Positions 44,705-54,094 of a DNA stretch of 64,000 nucleotides are shown here, in pieces. Position numbers and translations under genes: made by a program. The DNA lies in the NCBI GenBank assembly GCA_947174335.1, contig CAMWIM010000003.1, positions 17,116 to 81,115 of the forward strand, written 5' to 3'. The notes under the pieces were generated by a model that was not told the DNA's origin, searched no databases, and saw only the letters and a program-made list of their open reading frames with translations. Origin of the DNA: an uncultured Porphyromonadaceae bacterium. GTDB taxonomy: Bacteria; Bacteroidota; Bacteroidia; Bacteroidales; Muribaculaceae. Each line of letters starts with the position of its first letter. The stretch's first letter is position 1.

Positions 44705-45460
44705 TCAGATTACTTCGAGGTTTGCATCAAGGCGTTGACGCACACCTTCATATATCATAACGCCTGCTGCTACAGAAACGTTCAGTGAGCCGATCTTGCC
44801 AAACTGTGGAATTGCCACGAGAGTATCAGCCTGACGGAGTACTTCGTTTGAGATACCGACATCTTCAGACCCCATAACAATGGCAACGGGAACCGTAAAA
44901 TCGGCGCGAGTATAGTTTATTTCGGCTTTTTCAGTAGCGGCAATAATCTGATAGCCGTTTTCTTTTAGGAATTTCACAGCACCCAAAATTGAATATTCGC
45001 GACAAACCGGTATATGAAGTAATGCGCCCGCCGAAGTTTTGACAGCATCGGCGTTAACCGAAACGCTGTCACGCTCAGGAATGACAATTGCATCGACTCC
45101 GGCACACTCGCAAGTACGGGCAATAGCTCCGAAATTGCGTACATCGGTCAACCCGTCAAGCAGTACCATAAAGGGCAGTCTCCCCTCTTCATAGAGCATA
45201 GGAACAATGTTTTCAAGACTGTTATAGGTCACAGCCGAGAGCATTGCAACTACACCCTGATGGTTTTTACGGGTGATACGATTTATTCGTTCGATTGGCA
45301 CACGACGGGTTACAATACCATATTGTTTGATGAGAGCCATCAACTCGGCGGCAAGGTCGCCCGAGAGATCTTTCTTAATGAAAACACAATCGATGTCACG
45401 ACCGGCTTCGATAGCCTCGATAACAGCTCGAATACCAAAAATATAATCTGATTTTTCCAT
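44705..45460 (-). CDS. rlmB: 23S rRNA 2'-O-methyltransferase, TrmH/RlmB type
   Basis: SPOUT methyltransferase that methylates a ribose in 23S rRNA (G2251 in E. coli). The 251 residues contain an N-terminal substrate-binding domain (SDYIFGIRAVIEAIEAGRDI) and the knotted domain with LLDGLTDVRNFGAIARTCEC, VMGSEDVGISNEVL and IPQFGKIGSLNVSVAAGV. The specific target is inferred. It lies 24 nt after recN. Confidence 0.92.
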   Translation of the reverse strand: MEKSDYIFGIRAVIEAIEAGRDIDCVFIKKDLSGDLAAELMALIKQYGIVTRRVPIERINRITRKNHQGVVAMLSAVTYNSLENIVPMLYEEGRLPFMVLLDGLTDVRNFGAIARTCECAGVDAIVIPERDSVSVNADAVKTSAGALLHIPVCREYSILGAVKFLKENGYQIIAATEKAEINYTRADFTVPVAIVMGSEDVGISNEVLRQADTLVAIPQFGKIGSLNVSVAAGVMIYEGVRQRLDANLEVI

Positions 45461-45484
45461 ATAGTAGAAATCGCTTGAAGCGGT

Positions 45485-47152
45485 TTATTTATTAGAAGAG
45501 TTGATGATTGAACGAGCGGCTGCAAGAGCGGCAGGGTCAGATGCAGACCCGCTCAACATGATTGCGAGTTCGGCTTCTCGACCTTTTTCATCAAGTCGGC
45601 TGATGTGGGTATTGGTCGATTTATCGTTATCTTCTTTATAAACTTTAAAGTGGGTATTCCCTTTGGCGGCAACCTGAGGCAAGTGAGTGATTGCGATGAC
45701 CTGAATATTGTCGGAGATGAGTTTCATCAGCTCGCCCATGCGATTGGCAACATCGCCCGACACGCCGGTGTCGACCTCATCAAAAATGATTGAGGGCAAT
45801 TCCATTTTGTCGGCAACGATTGACTTGATGCAGAGCATGATGCGCGAAATCTCACCTCCCGAAGCAGTTTTACCGACAGGGAGGGGTGTTTGATTTTTAT
45901 TGAACGCAAACAGAAACTCGACGGCGTCAATACCGGTTGAACTCATGTCGGCATCGGTAACTTGAATGACAACATTAAGGTTTTTCATTCCAAGCGGTAA
46001 TGCCCTCTCGCGCAAAATATTGGCAAAAGTAATTGCCTCGGCATGGCGTGCTTCTGAAATTTCGCGAGCCATTTCAAGAGCATGAGCCTTGGCATGTCGA
46101 GCCTTAGCTTCAAGGCGTTTCAGAGTTTCGTCGGCGTCGTCGATTGTCTTAATCTGTGAACGCAAAGTGTTTGCGATTTCAATGAGTTGGTCAGATGTAT
46201 TGACATGGTGACGGCGTTCGAGATCATATATGTCGTTAAGGCGATTTTCAATCTCGTCGAGACGAGCGGGGTCGGCGTTAAGCTCTGATTCATAGTCGGC
46301 AAACGTGTCGGCAATATCCCGAATTTCAACGCGGGCGGCTTCAAGCCGATCGACAAGCGAGTCGGATTCTTCAATAACACCACTGAGCTGTCCGGCTGAC
46401 TGGATTGCCTCTTTCAAAAGGAAAAGAGCCGAGGGATTAGAGTTTGAAAGAGCGTCGGTTATGGCATCAAGCGACTGTTTAACATCGGTCATGTTAGCCA
46501 TCAACTCGCGTTCGCGTTCGAGTTCTTCCTGTTCGCCGGGGAGGAGGTTCAGATGCTCTATTTTTTCGAGCTGATAGCGTGTGAATTCTTCATCGGCATT
46601 GGCTTTTTCGATTTCACGACGCATTGTGACGAACTCTCTAACAGCCTTGCGGAACGCCTGATAGCGTTTTTCGTATTCTTCGAGACGGGAACCGTTGCCG
46701 GCAAGAACGTCAAGGATGCGCAACTGGTAAGGAGGGGATGCAAGGAGCAGATTCTGATGCTGAGAATGAATGTCAACCAATGTCAAAGCGACATACTTCA
46801 GTTTGTCGAGGTTAACAGGCGAATCATTGATGAAGGCACGGGAACGACCGTTTGGCAAAATTTCACGGCGCAAAATACATTGTTCATCGTCCCATTCAAT
46901 ATCGTTTTCAAGGAAATATTGCTGGAGTTCAGGACGATTCTTGACCGAAAAAGAGGCTTCGATAACCGATTTTGAATTAAGGTCGGTAACGACACGCGAG
47001 TCGGCACGTTCGCCCATCAACAGAGATAGAGCACCGAGCATAATCGATTTACCGGCACCTGTCTCGCCGGTTATTATATTCAAACCGGGTTCAAAGTCGA
47101 TATCGACCCGGTCGATGAGAGCGTAATTGGATATATGGAGAGATTCAATCAT
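45485..47152 (-). CDS. recN: DNA repair protein RecN
   Basis: SMC-like ATPase that acts early in double-strand break repair. The N-terminal half has the Walker A GETGAGKSIMLGAL (about 29-42). A long coiled coil spans the middle (about 160-370). The C-terminal half carries the signature TASGGEISRIMLCIK and Walker B IIFDEVDTGVSG. The 555-residue length is normal. The start overlaps the coaBC stop by 4 nt. Confidence 0.96.
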   Translation of the reverse strand: MIESLHISNYALIDRVDIDFEPGLNIITGETGAGKSIMLGALSLLMGERADSRVVTDLNSKSVIEASFSVKNRPELQQYFLENDIEWDDEQCILRREILPNGRSRAFINDSPVNLDKLKYVALTLVDIHSQHQNLLLASPPYQLRILDVLAGNGSRLEEYEKRYQAFRKAVREFVTMRREIEKANADEEFTRYQLEKIEHLNLLPGEQEELERERELMANMTDVKQSLDAITDALSNSNPSALFLLKEAIQSAGQLSGVIEESDSLVDRLEAARVEIRDIADTFADYESELNADPARLDEIENRLNDIYDLERRHHVNTSDQLIEIANTLRSQIKTIDDADETLKRLEAKARHAKAHALEMAREISEARHAEAITFANILRERALPLGMKNLNVVIQVTDADMSSTGIDAVEFLFAFNKNQTPLPVGKTASGGEISRIMLCIKSIVADKMELPSIIFDEVDTGVSGDVANRMGELMKLISDNIQVIAITHLPQVAAKGNTHFKVYKEDNDKSTNTHISRLDEKGREAELAIMLSGSASDPAALAAARSIINSSNK

Positions 47153-48348
47153 TTTTGAGACTTGATGATAGTGTCAAAGATGTCGGCGGCAACGCGGTCT
47201 TTAGATTTGAGATCGAACGATTCAGAAGAGCCGTCGTTAGTGAAAATTGTCACTTTATTGGTATCGGTTCCAAAGCCTGCGCCCGAATCACGCAGCGAGT
47301 TCAAAACAATCATATCGAGATTTTTGCTGTGTAATTTATGACGTGCATTTGACTGTTCAGAATCGGTTTCGAGTGCAAACCCGACCAGATATTGATGGGG
47401 GTTCTTTTCTTTGCCGAGAGTTGCGGCGATGTCGGGATTCTTGACAAGTTTAATAACGGGAATTTCGTCTTTTTCACGTTTGATTTTCTTGTCGGCGTAA
47501 TGGTCGGGAGCGTAATCGGCAACGGCGGCACACATGATTGCGATATCAGAGTCAACAAACTCTTTTTGTGCTGCATCAAGCATTTCACGAGCTGACTGGA
47601 CTGACACAATCCTGATGTCGGATGACTGAGGTTTGACAGCAACGGGACCGCTCACAATTGTTACCGACGCACCACGACGGGCTGCCTCTTCGGCAAGAGC
47701 ATATCCCATTTTCCCGGTCGAATAGTTACCTATAAACCTGACAGGGTCAATTTTTTCATAAGTTGGTCCGGCGGTTATCATAACCTTCTTGCCTTCAAGG
47801 TCTTTTGGCACAAAGAAGTCGGACAAGACGCGGACGATATTTTCGGGCTCTTCCATGCGTCCTTTTCCGATGAGATGGCTCGCAAGTTCACCCGAAGCGG
47901 GTTCAATTATATGATTGCCATAAGATTTCAGCAGCTCAAGATTGCGCGTTGTCGAAGGGTGAGCCATCATGTCAAGGTCCATTGCAGGAGCGATGAAAAC
48001 GGGTGCTTTAGCCGATAAATATGTGGTAACCAACATATTGTCGGCAACGCCGTTAGCCATTTTACCGATTGTAGAGGCTGTAGCCGGTGCAATAATTATT
48101 GCATCAGCCCAAAGACCGAGGTCAACATGACTATTCCATTGCCCGGTGTTGGCAGTGAAAAATTCGCTGATTACGGGTTTACCGCTGAGCGTTGAGAAAG
48201 TCAACGGAGCCACAAATTGTTTTGCCGAGGGGGTCATGACGACCTGAACTTCGGCACCTGCCTTAACGAGCAGACGGACAAGCGTAGCCGACTTGTAGGC
48301 GGCAATTCCGCCAGTTACACCGAGAATGATGTGTTTACCTTTGAGCAT
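47149..48348 (-). CDS. coaBC: Bifunctional CoaBC (phosphopantothenoylcysteine decarboxylase/synthetase)
   Basis: Two consecutive steps of coenzyme A synthesis. The N-terminal CoaC flavoprotein domain (about 1-185) has GVTGGIAAYKS, and PAMDLDMMAHP for the substrate site. The C-terminal CoaB domain has ITAGPTYEKIDPVRFIGN, AAVADYAPD and KLVKNPDIAATLG. The 399-residue length is normal. It overlaps recN by 4 nt and follows the exonuclease by 17 nt. Confidence 0.96.
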   Translation of the reverse strand: MLKGKHIILGVTGGIAAYKSATLVRLLVKAGAEVQVVMTPSAKQFVAPLTFSTLSGKPVISEFFTANTGQWNSHVDLGLWADAIIIAPATASTIGKMANGVADNMLVTTYLSAKAPVFIAPAMDLDMMAHPSTTRNLELLKSYGNHIIEPASGELASHLIGKGRMEEPENIVRVLSDFFVPKDLEGKKVMITAGPTYEKIDPVRFIGNYSTGKMGYALAEEAARRGASVTIVSGPVAVKPQSSDIRIVSVQSAREMLDAAQKEFVDSDIAIMCAAVADYAPDHYADKKIKREKDEIPVIKLVKNPDIAATLGKEKNPHQYLVGFALETDSEQSNARHKLHSKNLDMIVLNSLRDSGAGFGTDTNKVTIFTNDGSSESFDLKSKDRVAADIFDTIIKSQK

Positions 48349-48365
48349 TGACCGATAATTTATGA

Positions 48366-49127
48366 TTAAAGCTGACCGAGTTTTAGTTTGGTGAAGGCAC
48401 GTTTAGTGTCTTCGGTGAAGTCGCCCTGCTGAATCCAACCGTAGTAGCCTGAATCAGTTTCCAAGACCTGTTTGGCAGGCATACCTTTGTATTTTCCGAA
48501 ATTGATGAGAATTTCACCTTTTTCATTGCGGATAAGACGTCCGGCAAGGTCGACATTATTAGTCTGAGATGAAAATTCTGACAAGAAACCTATGTCATTG
48601 GGGAGGTCATCATATCGGTCAAGCTGAGCCATCAATACCTCGTAGGTGGCTCGAGTATCGGCGTTTGCCGAGTGGGCGTTATCCAGTTCTTTACCGCAAT
48701 AGAAGCGATAAGCGGCAACAAGCGTGCGCTGTTCCTTGCGATGGAAAATATTTTGAACATCAACAAAACGGATGCGTGAAAAATCGAAATCAACGTTGGC
48801 GCGAGCAAATTCTTCGGCAAGCATCGGCACGTCAAAACGATTTGAGTTGTATCCGGCAATGTCACAGCCTTTGAAAACCTTAACAAGCTCGGGGGCGAGT
48901 TGTTTGAATGTTTTTTTGTCGGCAACATCGGCATCGGTGATATGATGAACCGCAGTTGATTCAGCAGGAATCGGCATTTCGGGATTCACACGGAACTCGG
49001 CTGAAACTTCAGTACCGTCGGGATTGACCTTGATGTATGAAATTTCAACAATGCGGTCGCGAGAGATATTGACCCCGGTTGTCTCAAGGTCAAAAAATAT
49101 GATAGGCTTTGTCAGTTTAAGCTTCAT
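48366..49127 (-). CDS. DnaQ-like 3'-5' exonuclease
   Basis: DEDDh exonuclease of 253 residues. Exo I is FFDLETTGVN, exo II is in AGYNSNRFDVPML, and exo III is HSANADTRATYEVL with the catalytic His and Asp. After about residue 185 a small C-terminal domain (ILINFGKYKGMPAKQVLETD, then GYYGWIQQGDF) resembles that of exonuclease X-like proteins. It lies 12 nt after dnaN. It could be the proofreading subunit or a repair exonuclease. Confidence 0.9.
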   Translation of the reverse strand: MKLKLTKPIIFFDLETTGVNISRDRIVEISYIKVNPDGTEVSAEFRVNPEMPIPAESTAVHHITDADVADKKTFKQLAPELVKVFKGCDIAGYNSNRFDVPMLAEEFARANVDFDFSRIRFVDVQNIFHRKEQRTLVAAYRFYCGKELDNAHSANADTRATYEVLMAQLDRYDDLPNDIGFLSEFSSQTNNVDLAGRLIRNEKGEILINFGKYKGMPAKQVLETDSGYYGWIQQGDFTEDTKRAFTKLKLGQL

Positions 49128-49139
49128 TTGTGGCTTAAA

Positions 49140-50267
49140 TTAGAATTCGTTCACGGTCATCGGCATGAGAAGCATGAGAAGGTCGCTGTCGGGCTTCTCT
49201 TCTGAGGGAAGGAACACACCGGGACGAGAGGGATCGCTAAGTTTGATAACAATCTCAGAGGTTGTCAATGTATTGAAGATTTCGAGAAGATATGGTGCGG
49301 CGAAACCGATAATCATTTCATTGCCTGAGAAGTCACAGGGAAGGGTTTCAACAGCTGAAGTGCAGAAATTGTTATCTTGAGCTTTCATGATAATCTTATC
49401 GGGAGTAATCTTGAATTTCACAAGACCGTGGCCGGGGTCGACAAACACAGCGACACGACGGATTGCATTGAGGAACGCAACACGGTCGATTGTCAACGAA
49501 TAGGGATTATTTGTCGGGATTACACGGTTATAGTCGGGGAACTGACCTTTGATAAAGCTACAGTTGAAGGTAAATGCACCGGCAGTAAAAGTCGCACTTT
49601 TTGGAGTGAGTTCAACGTGGATATTTTCTTCTTTGGCAAACACGTTTTTCAACACGGTGGATGGTTTGACGGGAAGGATGCAAGAGGCAGTGCTTCCGGG
49701 CTGAGACTGAGTGTTGGTGTAGCGGACGAGTTTACGGGTATCGGTAGCAACGAAAGTAATTGATTCGGGTTTGATGTCCCAAAGGATACCCATCATCTGG
49801 GGGCGTACAGTGTTTGTGCCGACAGCAAAAACGGTGTTGTCGATACCTGAAATAATCTGAGATGTAGGGCAATCAAAAGTGATGCGGTTATCATCAGATT
49901 CAACAGCCTGACGGGGGTATTCGTTGCCGTTAACGCCAACAAAATCAAATTTACCGCCGGGATATGTGATACAAGTGGCGAGCGTATTGTCGTCGACTTC
50001 CATTGTGATTCCGAGGTCGGGAAGTTCTTTGAGAAGATCAACAATACGGTGAGCATCAAGACAGAAACAGCCTTCACCTTCGGGCTCGGAAACCTCGAGA
50101 GTTGCGGTGAGTGTGTTTTCAATATCAGATGCGGTGATTGTCAAGGTGTTACCTTTGAGTGTAAAAAGGAAATGGTTAAGGATAGCCATTGCATTTTTGG
50201 AGTTAATCACCTTTGAAACGGCAGCTACATAGCCGTAGAGTGTTTTGCTGGGAACGTTAAATTTCAT
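49140..50267 (-). CDS. dnaN: DNA polymerase III sliding clamp, beta subunit
   Basis: Processivity clamp of 375 residues with the usual three-domain beta fold. Recognisable parts are the N-terminal MKFNVPSKTLYGYVAAVSKVI, the central VAVFVDPGHGLVKFKI region, and the C-terminal LLMLLMPMTVNEF. It is first in a minus-strand run with the exonuclease, coaBC, recN, rlmB and a hydrolase, an order I recall from other Bacteroidales. dnaA is not adjacent. Confidence 0.96.
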   Translation of the reverse strand: MKFNVPSKTLYGYVAAVSKVINSKNAMAILNHFLFTLKGNTLTITASDIENTLTATLEVSEPEGEGCFCLDAHRIVDLLKELPDLGITMEVDDNTLATCITYPGGKFDFVGVNGNEYPRQAVESDDNRITFDCPTSQIISGIDNTVFAVGTNTVRPQMMGILWDIKPESITFVATDTRKLVRYTNTQSQPGSTASCILPVKPSTVLKNVFAKEENIHVELTPKSATFTAGAFTFNCSFIKGQFPDYNRVIPTNNPYSLTIDRVAFLNAIRRVAVFVDPGHGLVKFKITPDKIIMKAQDNNFCTSAVETLPCDFSGNEMIIGFAAPYLLEIFNTLTTSEIVIKLSDPSRPGVFLPSEEKPDSDLLMLLMPMTVNEF

Positions 50268-50315
50268 AAGTGGTATATTGTTTTTATTTTATTCGAGAAT
50301 ATTATTTTCAATCTA

Positions 50316-50346
50316 CAAATATACACTTTTTTTTGACAACGACAAA
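50316..50346 (-). promoter_or_regulatory. Promoter of the dnaN operon
   Basis: On the minus strand TATATTTG (plus 50316-50323) has TTTG (50343-50346) 19 nt upstream, a complete Bacteroidetes promoter 48 nt before dnaN. Confidence 0.65.
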
Positions 50347-50405
50347 ATAGATTTAATAATGTGTCGATAAGTAGGAGTCGGTTCAACAATATTTAATAAA
50401 CAAGA

Positions 50406-50445
50406 CAAAAAAAGACCGCAACCCGAGGTTAAACGGGTCGCAGTC
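50406..50445 (-). terminator. Terminator of efp
   Basis: A 12-bp stem (plus-strand arms 50414-50425 and 50434-50445) pairs on the minus strand with two G-U pairs. It is followed on that strand by an eight-T run (plus-strand A run 50406-50413). Confidence 0.85.
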
Positions 50446-50482
50446 AATAAGGTTAACTTAAGTTGGTTAAGCTAATGTTTTA

Positions 50483-51049
50483 TCAAGCTTTGATACGTTC
50501 GATATAGCTGCCATCGCGGGTGTCGATGCGAACTTTGTCGCCAATGTTGCAGAAGAGGGGTACACGAACTTCGGCACCGGTTTCAACAGTGGCGGGTTTG
50601 AGGGTGTTGGTAGCAGTATCACCTTTGATACCGGGTTCGGTATAGGTGATTTCGAGAACAACGTTCATTGGCATTTCGCAAGTGAGAACAGTGTCGGTAG
50701 CGGCGTGAACCATTGCTTCGCATATGTCACCGTCTTTGAGGAACTGCACACCTTCGATGCTTTCACCGGGAACGATGATTTCTTCCCAAGTTTCAGTGTG
50801 AAGGAAGTGGTAACCCATATCGTCTTTGTATGAGAACTGGTAGGGGCGACGTTCGATGCGAACTTCTTCAACTTTAACACCGGAGTTCCAAGTTTTGTCG
50901 ATGATACGACCGGTTTTAACGTTGCGGAGTTTTGTGCGTACGAAAGCAGGACCTTTACCCGGTTTAACGTGGAGGAATTCAACAATAAAGAAGTAGTTGC
51001 CGTCGATATCGAGGCACATACCGTTTTTAAAATCAGCTGTAGTTGCCAT
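50483..51049 (-). CDS. efp: Translation elongation factor P
   Basis: Three-domain factor that relieves ribosome stalling at polyproline. The 188 residues have the KOW domain ([17 protein letters not shown], whose loop Lys corresponds to the modified Lys of E. coli), the OB domain and the C-terminal signature ending GSYIERIKA. The ATG at 51049 gives the canonical [10 protein letters not shown]; a longer frame to 51115 would overlap the promoter and is rejected. Confidence 0.96.
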   Translation of the reverse strand: MATTADFKNGMCLDIDGNYFFIVEFLHVKPGKGPAFVRTKLRNVKTGRIIDKTWNSGVKVEEVRIERRPYQFSYKDDMGYHFLHTETWEEIIVPGESIEGVQFLKDGDICEAMVHAATDTVLTCEMPMNVVLEITYTEPGIKGDTATNTLKPATVETGAEVRVPLFCNIGDKVRIDTRDGSYIERIKA

Positions 51050-51112
51050 AAAAAAATTATAATGCGATTTGATTAATTCAATTAAATGGGCAGGAATTAC
51101 GTTTTTGCGATG

Positions 51113-51143
51113 CAAATTTACAAAAAGTTATGCTAATCTCAAA
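51113..51143 (-). promoter_or_regulatory. Promoter of efp
   Basis: On the minus strand TAAATTTG (plus 51113-51120) with TTTG (51140-51143) 19 nt upstream. It fixes the efp start at 51049. Confidence 0.6.
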
Positions 51144-51194
51144 AAAATATATTGTAATGAGCGCACAGATGTTGTTTAATTTAAAAAAAATTTA

Positions 51195-51202
51195 TAACTT
51201 TG
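51195..51202 (+). promoter_or_regulatory. -7 box of tRNA-Pro
   Basis: TAACTTTG followed by CATCGG, 22 nt upstream of the mature tRNA. Confidence 0.6.
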
Positions 51203-51224
51203 CATCGGTTTTTAGGAAACCAAT

Positions 51225-51301
51225 CGGGGCGTAGCGCAGTCCGGTAGCGCACCTGGTTTGGGACCAGGTGGTCGCAGGTTCGAATCCTGTCACCCCGACC
51301 A
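51225..51301 (+). tRNA. tRNA-Pro (anticodon TGG)
   Basis: A full cloverleaf is readable. The acceptor is 51225-51231 with 51291-51297, the D stem GCGC, the anticodon loop TTTGGGA with TGG at 51259-51261, and the T loop TTCGAAT. The CCA end is encoded (51299-51301). One acceptor pair, position 6:67, is C opposite A (51230 and 51292). Confidence 0.95.
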
Positions 51302-51334
51302 TCATCTCACTTAATTTTTCCATAATTAATAGGA

Positions 51335-51366
51335 AAGCTCCTCTCGTGATTGAAAGGGGCTTTTTT
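51335..51366 (+). terminator. Terminator after tRNA-Pro
   Basis: Stem aagctcct with aggggctt (one G-U pair) followed by six Ts. Confidence 0.75.
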
Positions 51367-51394
51367 GTTGTATCTATTAGGCTAATTAGTAAAA

Positions 51395-51427
51395 AAAATG
51401 AACGCCCGAATGTGGGACGTTCATTTT
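51395..51427 (-). terminator. Terminator of spt
   Basis: Perfect 10-bp arms (aaaatgaacg and its complement) with inner ccc/ggg pairing, and a T run on the minus strand (plus-strand A run 51391-51398). Confidence 0.75.
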
Positions 51428-51458
51428 CGTGCATATATAAAACTTGTTGGAATTTTGC

Positions 51459-52646
51459 TTAGATAACACCGTGGGATTTGAACACCTTCTCAATTTTTTC
51501 GAGAGCATATTCAACCTGAGGTTTGGTGTGAGTTGCCATGAGCGAGAAACGAATGAGAGTGTCTTGAGGAGCAACCGCCGGTGAGACAACAGGGTTAACA
51601 AAGACACCTTCATCGAGAAGGTCGCGAGTGATAGCAAATGTCTTGAAGTTATCACGAACAAAGAGAGGAATAATCGGGGTTGAAGTGTGACCGATTTCAA
51701 CACCCATCTTACGGAATCCATCAAGTGCGAAGTTGGTGAGATCCCAAAGGTTTTTCTGACGTTCGGGTTCAGTCTGCATGATTTCAAGAGCTTTGAGGGC
51801 TGCTGCGGTTGATGCAGGTGTAATACTTGCAGTGAAAATATACGAACGAGAGTGGTGACGAAGGTAATTGGTTATTTCTTTGTTTGTAGCGATGAACCCA
51901 CCGAGAGATGCGAATGACTTAGAGAATGTACCCATAATCAAGTCGACATCATCGGCAACTCCCTGAGCGTGACAAACGCCACGTCCACCTTCGCCAAAGA
52001 CACCGATACCATGGGCTTCGTCCATCATAACGGCTGCGTTATATTTCTTGGCGAGCTCGGTAATGCGTCTAACATCGGCAACATCACCCTCCATAGAGAA
52101 TACGGCATCAGAAACAATGAGTTTCACGCGATCGGGGTCACATTTTTGAAGTTGTTTTTCGAGTGACTCCATATCGTTGTGACGATATTTCAAGCTTTTG
52201 GAAAATGACGCACGGAGACCTTCAATGATTGAAGCATGGTCTTGTTCATCCCAGAGTATATAATCTTTTGGTCCGGTAAGACATTCGACGACACCGAGGT
52301 TAACTTCAAAGCCGGTTGAGTAGATCATAACGTCTTCTTTACCGATATATTCAGCTATGGCGCGTTCGAGTTTTTTATGAAGATCAAGAGTACCGTTCAA
52401 GAAAGGAGAACCGGCGCAACCAGTACCGTATTTACGGGTAGCTTCGATAGCGGCTTCTTTAATGCGCGGGTCGTTAACCAAACCTGAATAGCAGTTTGAA
52501 CCGAACATTAAAACTTTTTTACCATTGATTATTACCTCAGGATCTTGCTCGCTTGAAATAGCTCTAAAGTAGGGGTAAATACCGGCAGCTTTAGCCTCTT
52601 GAGGAGCAGTGTATTGAGCTAATTTTGATTGTAATAGCTTGTTCAT
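51459..52646 (-). CDS. spt: Serine palmitoyltransferase (alpha-oxoamine synthase family)
   Basis: PLP enzyme that condenses serine with palmitoyl-CoA, the first step of sphingolipid synthesis, a hallmark of Bacteroidales membranes. The 395-residue protein closely follows the Bacteroides Spt I recall: VLMFGSNCYSGLVNDPRIKE, TRKYGTGCAGSPFLNGTLD, DEAHGIGVFGEGGRGVC and the PLP lysine in MGTFSKSFASLGGF. ATG 52646 is chosen because the promoter -7 box lies at 52722-52729, so the longer frame beginning at 52724 cannot be used. The related BioF and glycine C-acetyltransferase are less likely. Confidence 0.9.
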   Translation of the reverse strand: MNKLLQSKLAQYTAPQEAKAAGIYPYFRAISSEQDPEVIINGKKVLMFGSNCYSGLVNDPRIKEAAIEATRKYGTGCAGSPFLNGTLDLHKKLERAIAEYIGKEDVMIYSTGFEVNLGVVECLTGPKDYILWDEQDHASIIEGLRASFSKSLKYRHNDMESLEKQLQKCDPDRVKLIVSDAVFSMEGDVADVRRITELAKKYNAAVMMDEAHGIGVFGEGGRGVCHAQGVADDVDLIMGTFSKSFASLGGFIATNKEITNYLRHHSRSYIFTASITPASTAAALKALEIMQTEPERQKNLWDLTNFALDGFRKMGVEIGHTSTPIIPLFVRDNFKTFAITRDLLDEGVFVNPVVSPAVAPQDTLIRFSLMATHTKPQVEYALEKIEKVFKSHGVI

Positions 52647-52721
52647 TTCTTGTAGTGACGCTTTTGTAGTCAGCCTTGTCAGGCTTATGATTAGTTCGTC
52701 TAAAATTTTACAATTATTTTG

Positions 52722-52729
52722 CAAAGTTA
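52722..52729 (-). promoter_or_regulatory. -7 box of spt
   Basis: Plus-strand CAAAGTTA reads TAACTTTG on the minus strand. The leader is about 70 nt. The rest of 52730-52960 shows no gene or RNA that I can identify. Confidence 0.55.
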
Positions 52730-52960
52730 GTAAGAATTATTTAAATACAAGCCGAAAAATGATGTTTTTTTTGTTAATAATAGATGTTAAACCAAATTTT
52801 TGAAAGACTTTTTAGTAAAAAAGTGACGTTATGATTATTTGCCGGCTCACACTATCTAACCATAATTAACCTTTATTTTTCAATTATAGCGAGGTGTCAG
52901 CCGTTGAATTATCAAGCAGTGTTTGGCAGCGCACGAATTGTTGCCGAATAAGTCTCAGAA

Positions 52961-53002
52961 ATAAAAGAAAAAGAACCCCCGAATTTCGTAATGAAGTTCG
53001 GG
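52961..53002 (-). terminator. Terminator of tRNA-His
   Basis: Stem cccgaa/ttcggg (52978-53002) with a 13-nt loop, followed on the minus strand by a T-rich run. Confidence 0.65.
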
Positions 53003-53011
53003 ATTTCTTTT

Positions 53012-53089
<78 letters not shown>

Positions 53090-53107
53090 ATCTGTTATTT
53101 TCGAGTG

Positions 53108-53139
53108 CAAAGGTACGCACATTTTTTTTATCAGCCAAA
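53108..53139 (-). promoter_or_regulatory. Promoter of tRNA-His
   Basis: On the minus strand TACCTTTG (plus 53108-53115) with TTTG (53136-53139) 20 nt upstream. Confidence 0.6.
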
Positions 53140-53199
53140 TTTTTTTAGTCAAATTTGTATTATAAGATTTAAATATGCTTGCCATCAAACGATTACGAC

Positions 53200-54030
53200 T
53201 TAATAAATATACCCTAACTGAATTATTGGTTGATCTTCGTCGCTGAAAATGGTATAAAGATTTGGATCGGACAAGACTTGCTTTAATGAATGTTTATTCC
53301 CATCAATAATAACATCATCTAAAACGAGCCTTGCTCCATGACTGTAATCAACATATTTATCCCAATGACGATAAAAAAGCTGTTGAATTGCTTTCCCATC
53401 AGGATAGTGCCATCCATAAATAAAGAGTTGTCCATGATTTGAAGCCAAGAGAGATGAGATGACAATGTCTTTTTTATGTCCGGCAATGAGTGAGCCAAGC
53501 GGTTTGTCGAACTCTTTACGTTGAGATTCAATGATTGAATCGTGACGAACAAATACAGGTAATGTGGTCATCGTCTCATCCGGAGTCATTGGATGAGGCG
53601 TCAATTTGATTTCACTAAAACGATGAATTAAATTTGAAATTTTTCTTGTCGGGAGAGATGCGCCAAAATAATCAGCAATTTTTTGAGCGGTTGTAGGAAG
53701 CAATGGAACTCTAAAAAAATCGTCGTCGCTACCAATTGCAATAAAATCCGGCAAGACATAAAACACTATATCGTGAACCTGATTTTTTGCATCATATAGA
53801 GTGTCTTTGATTTCAATCGGTGACTTTAACCACTGAGGCATATTGCCATTACATATTTCTTTATAAACAATGGAGTCTCGTTCAAAAGCAGACATGCCAG
53901 TTGTAGCAGCAATAAATTGACTACCCGTCGGAGCATCAGCTTTTCGGTTTGGAAAAACAAAAGATGTTTGAGCACACAAACTGACAAGTACATCAAATAA
54001 GATGAATAATGTGACAATTAATCTATTCAT
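53200..54030 (-). CDS. Conserved secreted protein of unknown function
   Basis: A 276-residue protein with a signal peptide ending near SLCAQ. I do not know a name for it, but the pattern resembles an uncharacterised family that I recall across distant bacteria. It has IAIGSDDDFFRVPLLPTTAQ, FGASLPTRKISNLI, IAGHKKDIVISS, FIYGWHYPDGKAIQ and YVDYSHGARLV. Several His, Asp and Lys residues in these motifs look enzymatic. It stands alone, with 110 nt to tRNA-His and 314 nt to lpxH. Function is unknown. Confidence 0.75.
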   Translation of the reverse strand: MNRLIVTLFILFDVLVSLCAQTSFVFPNRKADAPTGSQFIAATTGMSAFERDSIVYKEICNGNMPQWLKSPIEIKDTLYDAKNQVHDIVFYVLPDFIAIGSDDDFFRVPLLPTTAQKIADYFGASLPTRKISNLIHRFSEIKLTPHPMTPDETMTTLPVFVRHDSIIESQRKEFDKPLGSLIAGHKKDIVISSLLASNHGQLFIYGWHYPDGKAIQQLFYRHWDKYVDYSHGARLVLDDVIIDGNKHSLKQVLSDPNLYTIFSDEDQPIIQLGYIY

Positions 54031-54072
54031 TGGATGAAAATTATTTTAAAGATTATATTATATAACAAAAGA

Positions 54073-54094
54073 AGGAACTTATTTCTAAGTTCCT
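54073..54094. repeat. Small hairpin in the 314-nt gap before lpxH
   Basis: Perfect 9-bp inverted repeat aggaactta/taagttcct with a 4-nt loop. The gap 54031-54344 otherwise shows only AT-rich sequence; no promoter box matching TAnnTTTG was found for the gene to its left. Confidence 0.5.

Noticed and set aside
51050..51115. Upstream extension of efp by 22 residues
   Set aside because: It would begin in the promoter -7 box; the shorter form has the canonical EF-P N terminus.
52647..52724. Upstream extension of spt by 26 residues
   Set aside because: It begins inside the TAACTTTG promoter element; ATG 52646 fits the family.
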